A stretch of 64,000 bases of DNA from Paenibacillus vini. GTDB taxonomy: Bacteria; Bacillota; Bacilli; Paenibacillales; Paenibacillaceae. The stretch covers positions 62,001 to 126,000 of the forward strand of contig NZ_BOSL01000005.1 in NCBI RefSeq assembly GCF_018403325.1, written 5' to 3'. The position numbers and the translations under genes are program-made. This document shows, piece after piece, positions 53,901-62,307 of this stretch. The notes under the pieces are model-generated. The model had not been told where the DNA came from and ran no database searches. It saw nothing but the letters and a program-made list of their open reading frames with translations. Position 1 is the stretch's first letter, and each line of letters starts with the position of its first letter.

Positions 53901-55523
53901 GTGAAAATTAAAAGGGTGGAGTCTTTACCTACTTTGGTAGATGAAAATGTTGTGTATTTAAAGTACAGCTATTGGGACGACTATGGGTATTGCACTACTT
54001 TTACAGCTTATTTGAAAAACGAGGAGATCGGTGTAGTTAAAATAGGTTGTAAATCATTAAGTAGCAGGGTTCCTCAGGGGCTTTCTGTTAATGGTTTTTC
54101 ATCTTATTCGATTAGTAGTTTAATTCCTTTGGATATGGAATTGGACCGATTAGAGGATGACCTTTTTTCATTAGGGCAAGACATAAATTATTACCAAAAA
54201 ATAAATGAGCTATTCCCTGATGATAATGATGAGTATCTTAGTAAGATGAACGATTTGGCTAGTAGTTATGAATCGTTCAAAAGTCTGTATGACAAAAGAG
54301 AACCATGTTTAATAAGCTCGTTAATGAGAAATTTGCATTATTCTAATGTCGAACAATTTCATCGTATAACCAAAGGAGAGGCAGAACTAACTGATTACAG
54401 ATTTTCGTTTAATTATTTAAATGAAAAAATCGATATAGATGTAACCCCTAATTCTCGTCCTCCCAGTAATATTCATGTATTGATTGGGAGAAATGGAGTG
54501 GGGAAAACGTGGTTGTTGCATAATATGGTGATTAGCCTACTTGAAAATAGTAACATTAACGTGGAGCTAGATAGATCGGAAAAGTATTCTATAAGCAATG
54601 ATTTTACTATTTCTTGTCCAAAAGATAGTTTTGCGGGTATTATAGGTCTTTCATTTAGTGTATTTGATGATGCGTTAGCTATTGATATAAAAAGTGAAAA
54701 AGATGTTGATATAAAGCAAGTTGATGATTTTAGAAAAAAGTACAAATACATTGGGTTGGTGGATAAGACTCAAAGAAACGGGAAAATTAAGACAAAGTCG
54801 GTTGATGACCTTTCATTTGAATTTCATAAGACTCTAAAAAAAATCAAAAAAAGTAAACATAAAATAGCTATCTACTTGGAGACATGTACATACTTAAACT
54901 CAGATCCAATGTTTAGCGATAACCAGTTCATTGATGTGCTAAAGAGTTTTTTGTTGAAAAAGGATTCATCTGTGGACGCTCACGAGGAGCTTCTTAAACA
55001 AGATATTATGATTCCTGAAATTGAGAAATATTTCAAGAAATTAAGTTCTGGTCACATGATAATAATACTGTCGTTGACATTACTATCGGAGTCTATTTAT
55101 GAAAAGACGATTGTATTGATTGATGAACCAGAAACTCATTTGCATCCGCCCTTGCTTTCTACTTATATCAGAGCTTTGTCATACCTACTGATAAAGAAAA
55201 ATGCGGTTGCAATCATTGCAACACATTCACCGATTGTTTTGCAAGAAGTGCCCCAAATGTGTGTGAATAAAATTGATCGTCAAGGGAAATATATGCAGTT
55301 TAAAAATGTAGAAACGCAAACGTTTGCTACCAGTATTGATACATTGACTAGAGAAGTTTTTGGACTCGAAGTTGTTAAAACGGGTTTTTATCAATTAATT
55401 GAAAAAGAATTAGGTAGAAACTTCGATGATAGTTATGAAAAATTTGAAGGTAATTTAGGTTTTTTGGGTCAAATATTGATGCAAAGTCTACTGAAGAAGA
55501 GAGAATCCGATGAGAAAAATTGA
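53901..55523 (+). CDS. Septu-like ATPase (PtuA type)
   Basis: A 540-aa SMC/OLD-like AAA ATPase. Walker A GRNGVGKTW at residues 196-204, a signature-like LSSGH near 381, Walker B VLIDEPETHLHP near 404-415 and the H-loop ATHSPIVLQE near 440. A 190-residue N-terminal region and a long insert between Walker A and the signature (Lys-rich, 230-370) are present. Gene order with the following HNH gene is that of Septu (PtuA ATPase senses, PtuB cuts DNA/RNA), an anti-phage system. GTG start; the ribosome site is weak. Overlaps the HNH gene by 14 bp. Confidence 0.8.
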   Translation: MKIKRVESLPTLVDENVVYLKYSYWDDYGYCTTFTAYLKNEEIGVVKIGCKSLSSRVPQGLSVNGFSSYSISSLIPLDMELDRLEDDLFSLGQDINYYQKINELFPDDNDEYLSKMNDLASSYESFKSLYDKREPCLISSLMRNLHYSNVEQFHRITKGEAELTDYRFSFNYLNEKIDIDVTPNSRPPSNIHVLIGRNGVGKTWLLHNMVISLLENSNINVELDRSEKYSISNDFTISCPKDSFAGIIGLSFSVFDDALAIDIKSEKDVDIKQVDDFRKKYKYIGLVDKTQRNGKIKTKSVDDLSFEFHKTLKKIKKSKHKIAIYLETCTYLNSDPMFSDNQFIDVLKSFLLKKDSSVDAHEELLKQDIMIPEIEKYFKKLSSGHMIIILSLTLLSESIYEKTIVLIDEPETHLHPPLLSTYIRALSYLLIKKNAVAIIATHSPIVLQEVPQMCVNKIDRQGKYMQFKNVETQTFATSIDTLTREVFGLEVVKTGFYQLIEKELGRNFDDSYEKFEGNLGFLGQILMQSLLKKRESDEKN

Positions 55524-56346
55524 CAAACCAGTAATTAATCAGATAGATGTTTGTAACTGTTTCAGAGGTTTTAAATATACAAACAGAGTTTTAGAGAAGT
55601 CCCAGGCATATGATGAGAATTATTTACAGATCGATGTATTTCAAGAGGACGAATTAATTTTCATTAGTAGTGATTCCGAGTATAAAGAGTACATGATAAG
55701 TGTTTATGAAAATCGGTTATCTCAAAAAGGCTCCCCTTCTTACCAATATTACGAGAAGTTAAGAATTAGCCAAAGTAGATGTCCATATTGCAACTTTCCA
55801 ACTAGAGCCGTTAAGGAATTAGATCATTATTTACCCAAAGCGCATTTCCCTGGATTTGCTGTGACACCTAACAATCTTGTTCCCATTTGTAAGGATTGTA
55901 ATGGCATTAAAGATGATTATTATAATACAAACAAGTCCAAGACATTTATTCATCCTTATTATGATCAGGAGATTGCTAATGTATTTATGTTTTTAAAATG
56001 TCGAGTTATTGAAGACATCAATATTGGTTTCGAGTTTTTTATTGAGAAACTCCCTACCTGGGATGAAGTTTTTTTTGAACGAGTTAATTTTCACTTTAGC
56101 AAACTAAAAATTGACGACTTATATCGGACTGATTTTGAGGCGGAATTTGCTGTTAAGTTTGAAGAGTTGAAGTTTCTTTACAAAGAAAATAATGATATTG
56201 ATGAAATAAAAAGTACAATAAAACGAAGGGCAAATGCGTTAATTAACACCATGTCCAGACCATGGGAATACGCAGGGCTTAATGGCATTCTAAATAGTGT
56301 ATGGTTTTTTAATTCTTACTTTCCAGAAAAGTGTGCGCAACAATGA
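55510..56346 (+). CDS. Septu-like HNH nuclease (PtuB type)
   Basis: A 278-aa HNH protein. CPYC near residue 94, KELDHYLPKAHFPGFA near 103 (catalytic His-Asp) and NLVPICKDCNGIKDD near 124 make the zinc-finger/beta-beta-alpha-metal site seen in PtuB. The C-terminus is helical. Overlaps the ATPase gene by 14 bp, giving coupled translation. Expected to degrade invader nucleic acid once the ATPase is triggered; this is inferred from the family. AT-rich, unlike the core. Confidence 0.8.
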   Translation: MRKIDKPVINQIDVCNCFRGFKYTNRVLEKSQAYDENYLQIDVFQEDELIFISSDSEYKEYMISVYENRLSQKGSPSYQYYEKLRISQSRCPYCNFPTRAVKELDHYLPKAHFPGFAVTPNNLVPICKDCNGIKDDYYNTNKSKTFIHPYYDQEIANVFMFLKCRVIEDINIGFEFFIEKLPTWDEVFFERVNFHFSKLKIDDLYRTDFEAEFAVKFEELKFLYKENNDIDEIKSTIKRRANALINTMSRPWEYAGLNGILNSVWFFNSYFPEKCAQQ

Positions 56347-57338
56347 GATCTTACTAAATCCACCGCAAATAAACACGTAAAGACGGAAATAAACTCATCT
56401 CACTCATTCTCTATTTCCTTTTAACTAACATTAATTCCTGTCCAAACCCATAAATAACTGTCTTTCACTAAAATTGCTGTCCTCAACTAACCAAAGACTG
56501 GAAACTGGTCGGAGCTATCCTCAACCTTTTCTCCAGTCTTTTCTCTGTTCATTTAAACCCGTCTCAAGCCATTCCTCGATCCTTCACTCAAGCATAAATC
56601 CAGTCCCATCAAGGCTTCTCTCGATTCTTTACTCAAGTTTTGACTCGATCATCCGCTCAATCTTTTCCCTTTCCCCAATGCATTTCCCATCTATTCCCCT
56701 GCCTGTTTGGACAATAATTTTTATTCGTTTTCGTTCACAATTGAACCAGTTTTCTTCCAGTTTTCACTCGGTTAAACCTCACATGGGCGGACACTAATTA
56801 TTATCTCAGAAATAGGGGAGAGGCGGCGTGGGAGTAGGGATTTAGGGGGTTGGGGGAGAGGACAGGAATTATTATGTTTCTACAAAGTAGCAGGTTTTGA
56901 GGGATTAGAGTAGAGAGGGATATAGTTTTTCCAAGGAGTATAGAGTCAAGAGTCAGCCCAAAGTATAAAGCTGTAAAGTCATATCAGAAAGCTGGAACTA
57001 ATGTATCCAATCCTGATTTTCTAGTTTTTTTTTGCTCCAGAAGCAGAACAAGAAAAATACTGATCCAACAATTCAAAGAGAGAATAGAAAGGTCATAGCA
57101 AATCAATTGTTTATATCTGTAAAAAACCACATATGATATACTTATTTCAGGATAAGATGATCGTCCATCGTGCGACAAATATCTCAAAAAACTCAGAGAT
57201 AATGATTAAAAGTGAACGTGATTGAACCAGATAGATCGTTGATTAATCGACATTACGATTGAATTACAAGAAAATAGTCTCTTCCTTGATCCTCTGATTC
57301 CCTATTTCTATATGTCAATTATAGGGGGCGAACTATTT
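56347..57338. other. Gene-free spacer with pyrimidine-rich and purine-rich halves
   Basis: About 990 bp. Bases 56400-56780 are strongly C/T-rich on the plus strand (repeated CTCGATC, CTCAAGC, CCAGTC-like words); 56800-56890 is G/A-rich (AGGGGGTTGGGGGAGAGG). From 56890 to 57330 it is AT-rich. A frame at 56474-56797 is open only because of the composition. No ribosome site, no domain. Confidence 0.5.
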
Positions 57339-57527
57339 GTGGCAAAGGTGAAAAAAGCAGTTCCACGAGAGAATTGTAAGTTTGAGACGAAGATCCCACT
57401 AATGGGTGTTCGTGAATTGAAACTGTCGAAAGAGGCGCTACTATATTTGAAGTTAAATCTTCCTGTTTCGATGGAACCAACTAAAGTAAATGAAATGCAA
57501 TCGTATTGTAGTGATGTGATTCAATGA
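57339..57527 (+). CDS. Small protein upstream of the GIY-YIG nuclease
   Basis: A 62-aa protein from the GTG at 57339 (AGGGGG at 57323-57328). Lys/Arg-rich first half (KVKKAVPRENCKFE), mostly polar second half (KLNLPVSMEPTKVNEMQS). Its stop overlaps the GIY-YIG start by 4 bp, which suggests a functional pair such as regulator, antitoxin or specificity factor. No family recognised. Confidence 0.55.
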   Translation: MAKVKKAVPRENCKFETKIPLMGVRELKLSKEALLYLKLNLPVSMEPTKVNEMQSYCSDVIQ

Positions 57528-58123
57528 AGCTTACAGTAAATAATATGGAACTGACATTTCGAGAAGTGAAACTTACATTTAATAGTAACGAATTTGTTGA
57601 TGTATTCGCAAATAAGAATAATAAAAGTTTGGTGGAGACTATCAGTCATAATAGATACACAAAACACAAGGATACAATAATGAGTAGTTATTCAGATTAC
57701 TTAAATCTCGGATTAGGTAGATTCCTCTTAGAACTGAAGAGTAGCGGGGATTTGTATTACAAAGAATTTTTGAATAAAAATGGAGACAAGACATATTCAG
57801 AATTTTATATTGATGATAACCAAGTTAAAAAAGCCAAAGGTCTTTACTTGTATTGTGTTGATAAGCAAGTTAAATACATAGGAAGATGTAAAGATGCTTT
57901 TGGTAAGAGGATAAATCAAGGATATGGAAAGATACATCCAAAGAATTGTTACATTGATGGACAATCAACAAATTGTCATTTGAATAATCTCGTAACTATT
58001 AACAAGGAAAATACCAGTTTTTATGTGTGCCAATTAATTGATGATAGTGAAATAGTCGAGCTTGAGGAAGAATTAATAAAGAAGTACAAGCCTGAATGGA
58101 ATATAAGTCTCAAATCTTCTTGA
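57524..58123 (+). CDS. GIY-YIG nuclease
   Basis: A 199-aa protein with a C-terminal GIY-YIG domain: KGLYLYCVDKQVKYIGR (residues 104-120, the GIY and YIG elements), the Arg-containing GRCKDAFGKRIN helix, the GKIHPKNCYIDG loop and the catalytic Glu in EEELIKKYKPEWN near the end. The first 100 residues are a separate N-terminal region of unknown role. Similar enzymes are restriction nucleases (Eco29kI-like), but no methyltransferase is beside it. Coupled to the 62-aa ORF upstream. AT-rich. Confidence 0.75.
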   Translation: MKLTVNNMELTFREVKLTFNSNEFVDVFANKNNKSLVETISHNRYTKHKDTIMSSYSDYLNLGLGRFLLELKSSGDLYYKEFLNKNGDKTYSEFYIDDNQVKKAKGLYLYCVDKQVKYIGRCKDAFGKRINQGYGKIHPKNCYIDGQSTNCHLNNLVTINKENTSFYVCQLIDDSEIVELEEELIKKYKPEWNISLKSS

Positions 58124-58269
58124 ATATAAATCGAACGATTCAATTTGAGATAAAGCTTATAAACCAGTAGAGAGATTATTGCTTGATCAGATTCTACCTA
58201 GATTCAATGGTTATGGAGTTTTCTATGAGGTTTAGAGAAAAGGAAAGTAATAAGTCGAGGAGGAACGAA

Positions 58270-59688
58270 GTGAAAAAAATAATCAGCCTTTTTATTGCGT
58301 GTTTTATTATTACATTAGTGGGATGTTCAGTAGATTCGAATGGACATGAAGATGAAGCAAAAACACCGTCAGGTACAAGCATAAGCACAAAAGCAGAAAA
58401 TAATGCATCCGCTTCTGAAGTCATGGAAGCAAGCGGAGTCTCTAGTGGTAGAAATGTAAGTGGATTCGACACAGAATCCAACAAAACGATTACTTGGGGT
58501 GGAATTGATTTTTCCTTTCCATCTTATTTCGATGTATTAGACAAAGGCTCTACGGAAAATTTGATGCACTATTATCCTGAAGAAAAAGATTATTATGCGT
58601 CTTTATTATTTCAGACTCATGATTTTTCAGGGACACAAGAAGATTTTAATAGTAGTATACCTTCTATTGTTAAGAGTACCTTAGAAGCTGGGAAAATTGC
58701 CAACTCAGATATACAAAAATCAGAGGAAACAACAATTGCAGGTTTACCTGGTTGGACAATCACCTATACCACACCTGACACAGAAGGTGTTGGGGTGACT
58801 TCTACTGCGAGTTATTCATTTGCCTACAACATAGAAACTGGAAAAGTAGTCATGATTTCCTGCACTTACGATAGCAAAGACAAGTCGAAATATGATTATT
58901 TAGGCGATTGCCAAAAAGTATTTGAAACGGCAAAGTTGATTGAAAGTACAAAACCAAGTAATGAGCTGTTTTCAGGATATAAGCTTATCGAGGTTGATGG
59001 TGGTGATTTGTCTGGGCATCGTGAACCTAATGTTGTTGTTGACATTGGTTATGGAGACCGTGAATATTGGGCATTTACTAATGAATATGGGCAATTAGTG
59101 CGTATCATTGCTGATAAAATTATTCTACAAGACGACCGTAACGAACCTGTATTATCGTCTGGCAGATACTACCCTGATGAGGCAAAGGTTCCTGGTGTCG
59201 AAAGTGACGATTTGGATGAAGGACATATCATTGCTGATTCTCTCGGAGGGGTGTCAAATGCCTATAATATTACCCCACAAGATAGTACGCTCAACCGACA
59301 TGGTGATCAAGCGTACATGGAAGATACGATACGCAAAGCAGGCGGAGCAACGAATTTCGAAGCGATTATCACCTATCCGAACACAAAAACGCAAATTCCT
59401 TCAAGTTATCAGTACACCTATACGATAAAAGGTAACGTGATTGTCGATAAATTTGATAATGTGAACCCTGACGAGGTAAACGCATCGCTTGGTTTGACAG
59501 GCGATGAAACTTCTAAACCTAATAGTACAAACACAAAGGGCGATCTTGCAAAGGTTGATACAAATGGAAATGGAAAAGTAACGATTAAAGAAGCAAAAGC
59601 GGCAGGTTATAGTATGCCAATAACGAGTGATCATTGGCTGTATAAATATATGGATGATCGTGATGGTGACGGTATGGTAGGCGAGTAA
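58270..59688 (+). CDS. Secreted lipoprotein with non-specific nuclease domain
   Basis: A 472-aa protein. GTG start with GAGGAGGAAC upstream. Signal peptide with lipobox LVGC (Cys near residue 17), then an Asn/Ser/Glu-rich linker, a domain of unknown type (residues 65-220), and a DNA/RNA non-specific endonuclease domain: DEGHIIADSLGG near residue 316 (catalytic His) and NITPQDSTLNRHG near 336 (metal Asn). The C-terminus DTNGNGKVTIKEAK and DRDGDGMVGE is Excalibur/EF-hand-like and would bind Ca2+; the usual final Cys of Excalibur is Gly here. Acts outside the cell, so it is more likely nutrient or competition DNA degradation than intracellular defence. Confidence 0.75.
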   Translation: MKKIISLFIACFIITLVGCSVDSNGHEDEAKTPSGTSISTKAENNASASEVMEASGVSSGRNVSGFDTESNKTITWGGIDFSFPSYFDVLDKGSTENLMHYYPEEKDYYASLLFQTHDFSGTQEDFNSSIPSIVKSTLEAGKIANSDIQKSEETTIAGLPGWTITYTTPDTEGVGVTSTASYSFAYNIETGKVVMISCTYDSKDKSKYDYLGDCQKVFETAKLIESTKPSNELFSGYKLIEVDGGDLSGHREPNVVVDIGYGDREYWAFTNEYGQLVRIIADKIILQDDRNEPVLSSGRYYPDEAKVPGVESDDLDEGHIIADSLGGVSNAYNITPQDSTLNRHGDQAYMEDTIRKAGGATNFEAIITYPNTKTQIPSSYQYTYTIKGNVIVDKFDNVNPDEVNASLGLTGDETSKPNSTNTKGDLAKVDTNGNGKVTIKEAKAAGYSMPITSDHWLYKYMDDRDGDGMVGE

Positions 59689-59824
59689 GACTCAAATAAA
59701 TGAACGAAAGAACAGACATTTTCCTCGTTGGATGATTTATTTCAATTTGTAGATGGGTCTCTGCACAGGAAATATCTGAAATCCGCACTTAAAGTTTGCG
59801 ACTGATGACTTAAAGTTTGCTCAC

Positions 59825-59875
59825 GAGCCGATGGATTTCAGGGTTTTCCTCCTGATTTTCGATCGGCTCTTTTTA
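59825..59875 (+). terminator. Terminator after the nuclease gene
   Basis: GAGCCGAT (59825-59832) pairs with ATCGGCTC (59862-59869), with a second stem inside, followed by TTTTT. Confidence 0.8.
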
Positions 59876-60379
59876 AGTTCAGGGAATAGGAGCCAGGGGG
59901 GAAGGGAAGTTCCTAACCCCTCCAACCCTCCGATCTTTTTTCAGATCTTCAATCCCGCTTTAAGACCGATCTCCAGCATCTCCTCATCCAACAATCCCGC
60001 TCTACGCTTGCACTCTCAGGCTTTGACTCCGCTTTCCGCTCCCGCCTCAGCAGTGTCACTTCAGGCCTTCACTCCGCCATTGTATCCCGCTTCAAAAGCT
60101 CTTCTCGACACTCTTTCCTCGACGATTTCATCTTTCCCTTTAACCCGATCCCCTGTCTTTTCCCCTGATTTAACGTCAAACTTTAACTCGAATTTTCAGC
60201 CCAATTGGCCTCGATTTTTAATGATTTCTCCTGTCATTTTCCTACATATAGCTCAAACTTTTAGTGGCTTACTGTGGTGGAGAGGATAGGGGGAGAAGGG
60301 CTGGTAATCCTTGTGAGGCGTGGAGTTTCGGCGATTGAGATGGGGGTACACTTAAATTTATGTCCAGGGAGGGGCAACG
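59876..60379. other. Pyrimidine-rich then purine-rich spacer
   Basis: 59920-60260 is C/T-rich (ATCTCCAGC, CACTCTCAGGC, CCCGCTTC-like words), 60275-60370 is G/A-rich (AGGGGGAGAAGG, GATTGAGATGGGGG). An open frame at 59831-60289 reflects the composition; it crosses the terminator and lacks a ribosome site. Same type as 56347-56890. Confidence 0.5.
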
Positions 60380-60484
60380 ATGGGTTCGAGTTGTATCGGC
60401 TTTGATGATCATCGCTTCCTTAGTGTCTATAACTCTGAAACGTTATTGGTAGTATTTCGTATTAATGAGCTAGTAGAGGAGTGA
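60380..60484 (+). CDS. Tiny ORF, 34 aa, before the glycosylase-like gene
   Basis: ATG at 60380 with a GGGAGGGG site (60366-60373) 6 bp upstream; ends at 60484, 6 bp before the next start. The peptide includes FLSVYNSETLLVVFRINELVEE. A similar short peptide, MRNEMLEGVFTVYESDLVLVDFEE, is encoded at 61296-61370 behind the glycosylase-like gene. May be a real leader peptide or a small toxin/antitoxin partner. Confidence 0.4.
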   Translation: MGSSCIGFDDHRFLSVYNSETLLVVFRINELVEE

Positions 60485-60490
60485 TGCTGT

Positions 60491-61276
60491 TTGAGTATCA
60501 ACACATATCAGAATGAGTCTGATCTTGAGTTTCATTTAAGAGCGGCATATTATGAATGCTGGAATCGATTGATTACGACAAGTGAACAATTAGCTCTCCA
60601 GGACTTAGAGCAGTTGTCTAATCCGTTTTTGGTCAAAGCATTGCCAGTGTACAAGAAGGCTAAAAGAAAGGTGCTGTTCGTAGGTCAAGAGACGAATGGT
60701 TGGGATCCGTTTAAATTAACCTTAGATACCTTCAAGCATCGAGATGAAGAAGTGCGGCGGGAGAATGCCGTTGATTTTTTGCAATGGATGTACGAAGATT
60801 TGCGACATCACCGTAAATATGATCATACCCCGTTTTGGAAAGGAATGCGGAGGTTGTATCAAGCTATTTCGCCTGGAGAGGGTGACGACGGCTTTTTACA
60901 TACGGAATTAGTTCGGTTTGATTATGCGAATAAGAGACCGCCGCACGAAATTGAAAACTTGCTTCAGCAAGAATATAATGTCTTGCCGATGGAAATATAC
61001 GCTTTAAAACCTGAAGTTGTCGTATTCTTTACTGGTCCTGATTATGATGATCGATTGAGAGAAACCTTCCATCGTGTCGGTGGGTTGGGCAAACCTTTAA
61101 GCTTTGAACCTGTAAAGGATTTCAAAGTAAATGTGCTTTCACGAGTTGTTCATTCAAACTTGCCATATCATACATATCGTACGTATCATCCAAATTATTC
61201 GTTGCACTACAATGAATACACTGTGTTTAAGCCGATTGAAGACACTTTGAGTGAGTTGATTAATAGAACGAGATAG
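60491..61276 (+). CDS. Uracil-DNA-glycosylase-superfamily-like protein
   Basis: A 261-aa protein. VLFVGQETNGWDPF near residue 56 is like the GQ-[DE]-P water-activating motif of uracil-DNA glycosylases, KPEVVVFFTGPDYD near 175 is the strand leading to the base pocket, and TYHPNYSL near 236 resembles the HPSxxx motif. The rest (residues 70-130) is helical, longer than in UDG. Substrate not clear: it could be a base-excision enzyme acting on modified phage DNA. TTG start at 60491 with GAGGAG 10 bp upstream. Placed in the defence island next to tiny ORFs. Confidence 0.55.
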   Translation: MSINTYQNESDLEFHLRAAYYECWNRLITTSEQLALQDLEQLSNPFLVKALPVYKKAKRKVLFVGQETNGWDPFKLTLDTFKHRDEEVRRENAVDFLQWMYEDLRHHRKYDHTPFWKGMRRLYQAISPGEGDDGFLHTELVRFDYANKRPPHEIENLLQQEYNVLPMEIYALKPEVVVFFTGPDYDDRLRETFHRVGGLGKPLSFEPVKDFKVNVLSRVVHSNLPYHTYRTYHPNYSLHYNEYTVFKPIEDTLSELINRTR

Positions 61277-61295
61277 CATTTAGGCGATTGCTACG

Positions 61296-61370
61296 ATGAG
61301 AAACGAAATGCTCGAAGGGGTCTTTACTGTTTATGAAAGTGATCTGGTATTGGTGGATTTTGAAGAGTAA
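61296..61370 (+). CDS. Tiny ORF, 24 aa, behind the glycosylase-like gene
   Basis: ATG at 61296; the encoded MRNEMLEGVFTVYESDLVLVDFEE shares VY-S...LV-F with the 34-aa ORF before the glycosylase-like gene. No clear ribosome site. A strong hairpin terminator follows about 66 bp downstream. Confidence 0.25.
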   Translation: MRNEMLEGVFTVYESDLVLVDFEE

Positions 61371-61435
61371 ACAAATAGGGTTAAGCAAGGGAATTTGGAT
61401 TTTTAAAAATGCTAAACACGAATAAGAATGAGAAT

Positions 61436-61480
61436 AGAAGCAGTAACGATGAGAAACTAACTACGTTACTGCTTCTTTTC
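61436..61480 (+). terminator. Strong terminator
   Basis: AGAAGCAGTAACG (61436-61448) pairs perfectly with CGTTACTGCTTCT (61463-61475), then TTTTC. It ends the glycosylase-like transcript. Confidence 0.9.
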
Positions 61481-61688
61481 TCACGAAAACGGAGGAAACA
61501 AAATCTTCTATTCGTGCATGGGTTGCAGGTAGCAATGAGTTTTATCAATTTTTGTTCGATTAATTGTCACAAACATTCAAAAAAAGCGTGTGAAAAATTG
61601 TCTCTGTTGTATGCCTATACAAATGAAAAGGTTGGAAATATAATCGTTCATAACACTTGGGGACTACATATCATAAGGGGGAAACAGA

Positions 61689-62282
61689 GTGGGAGATCTG
61701 GTTCATTTTAGAACGAAAGAGATAGGCTCACTTGTCAAATATATCGAATCAGTCATTGATGCATCTGAACTAGTCAAAGACGTTGATTTCGAGATTATCT
61801 CTTTAATTGTTTTGGACAAAGAGTTCAAGGCTCACTCGTTAGGCGGATTTCTCGGAACTAAAAGTAATGAGGTATTTCAGGGGAAGAGCGGTTTTTTAAA
61901 GCAGGCCAATCATCTGATTAATGAAAATGTGAGGAATAACGAAGTTGAAGCTGTATTCGCCACTGAATATCAGCACAGTAGCGATATTGTTTTTTATAAG
62001 ATTAACGGCGGAATCGATATTGATCTGGCGACAGAAGTTGGTTTAGGAGTTGTTTTGTACAATGGAGTGCTTATGCTCTATTCACCTAAAGAAAAGGGCA
62101 ACTCGATGGATACAGTATACGAAGTGGTTAAACTGAAAGTGTATTTTCAACTTATTCATCCTGAAAGTATTGACGAAAATCTAAAAGGATCTTTTAAGAA
62201 GAATGCTGATTTGATTCAGTCTTTGATGCTCATCGATAGTTGGAAGCACATAGGGATATTAGAGGAGATATTCGGATATTGA
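61689..62282 (+). CDS. Hypothetical protein
   Basis: A 197-aa soluble protein. GTG at 61689 has AAGGGGG at 61675-61681. Mixed alpha/beta pattern (FEIISLIVLDKEFKAHSLGGFLG; DIVFYKINGGIDIDLATEVGLGVVLYNGVLMLYS), acidic. No motif known to me. The next gene follows 25 bp later with its own site, so both may be one operon. Composition as in the rest of the island. Confidence 0.6.
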   Translation: MGDLVHFRTKEIGSLVKYIESVIDASELVKDVDFEIISLIVLDKEFKAHSLGGFLGTKSNEVFQGKSGFLKQANHLINENVRNNEVEAVFATEYQHSSDIVFYKINGGIDIDLATEVGLGVVLYNGVLMLYSPKEKGNSMDTVYEVVKLKVYFQLIHPESIDENLKGSFKKNADLIQSLMLIDSWKHIGILEEIFGY

Positions 62283-62307
62283 TTTTACATCGAGAGGAGA
62301 TATAAAG

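Noticed and set aside
56474-56797. 107-aa open frame, Ser/Phe/Pro-rich
   Set aside because: Lies in a pyrimidine-rich spacer; openness is explained by composition; no ribosome site; no domain.
56984-57187. 67-aa minus-strand frame
   Set aside because: AT-rich, no ribosome site, no similarity to known proteins.
59831-60289. 152-aa open frame
   Set aside because: Starts inside a terminator hairpin and runs through the second pyrimidine-rich spacer; no ribosome site.
61409-61711. 100-aa open frame
   Set aside because: Contains the perfect 13-bp terminator hairpin at 61436-61475 and overlaps the true start of the 61689 gene.
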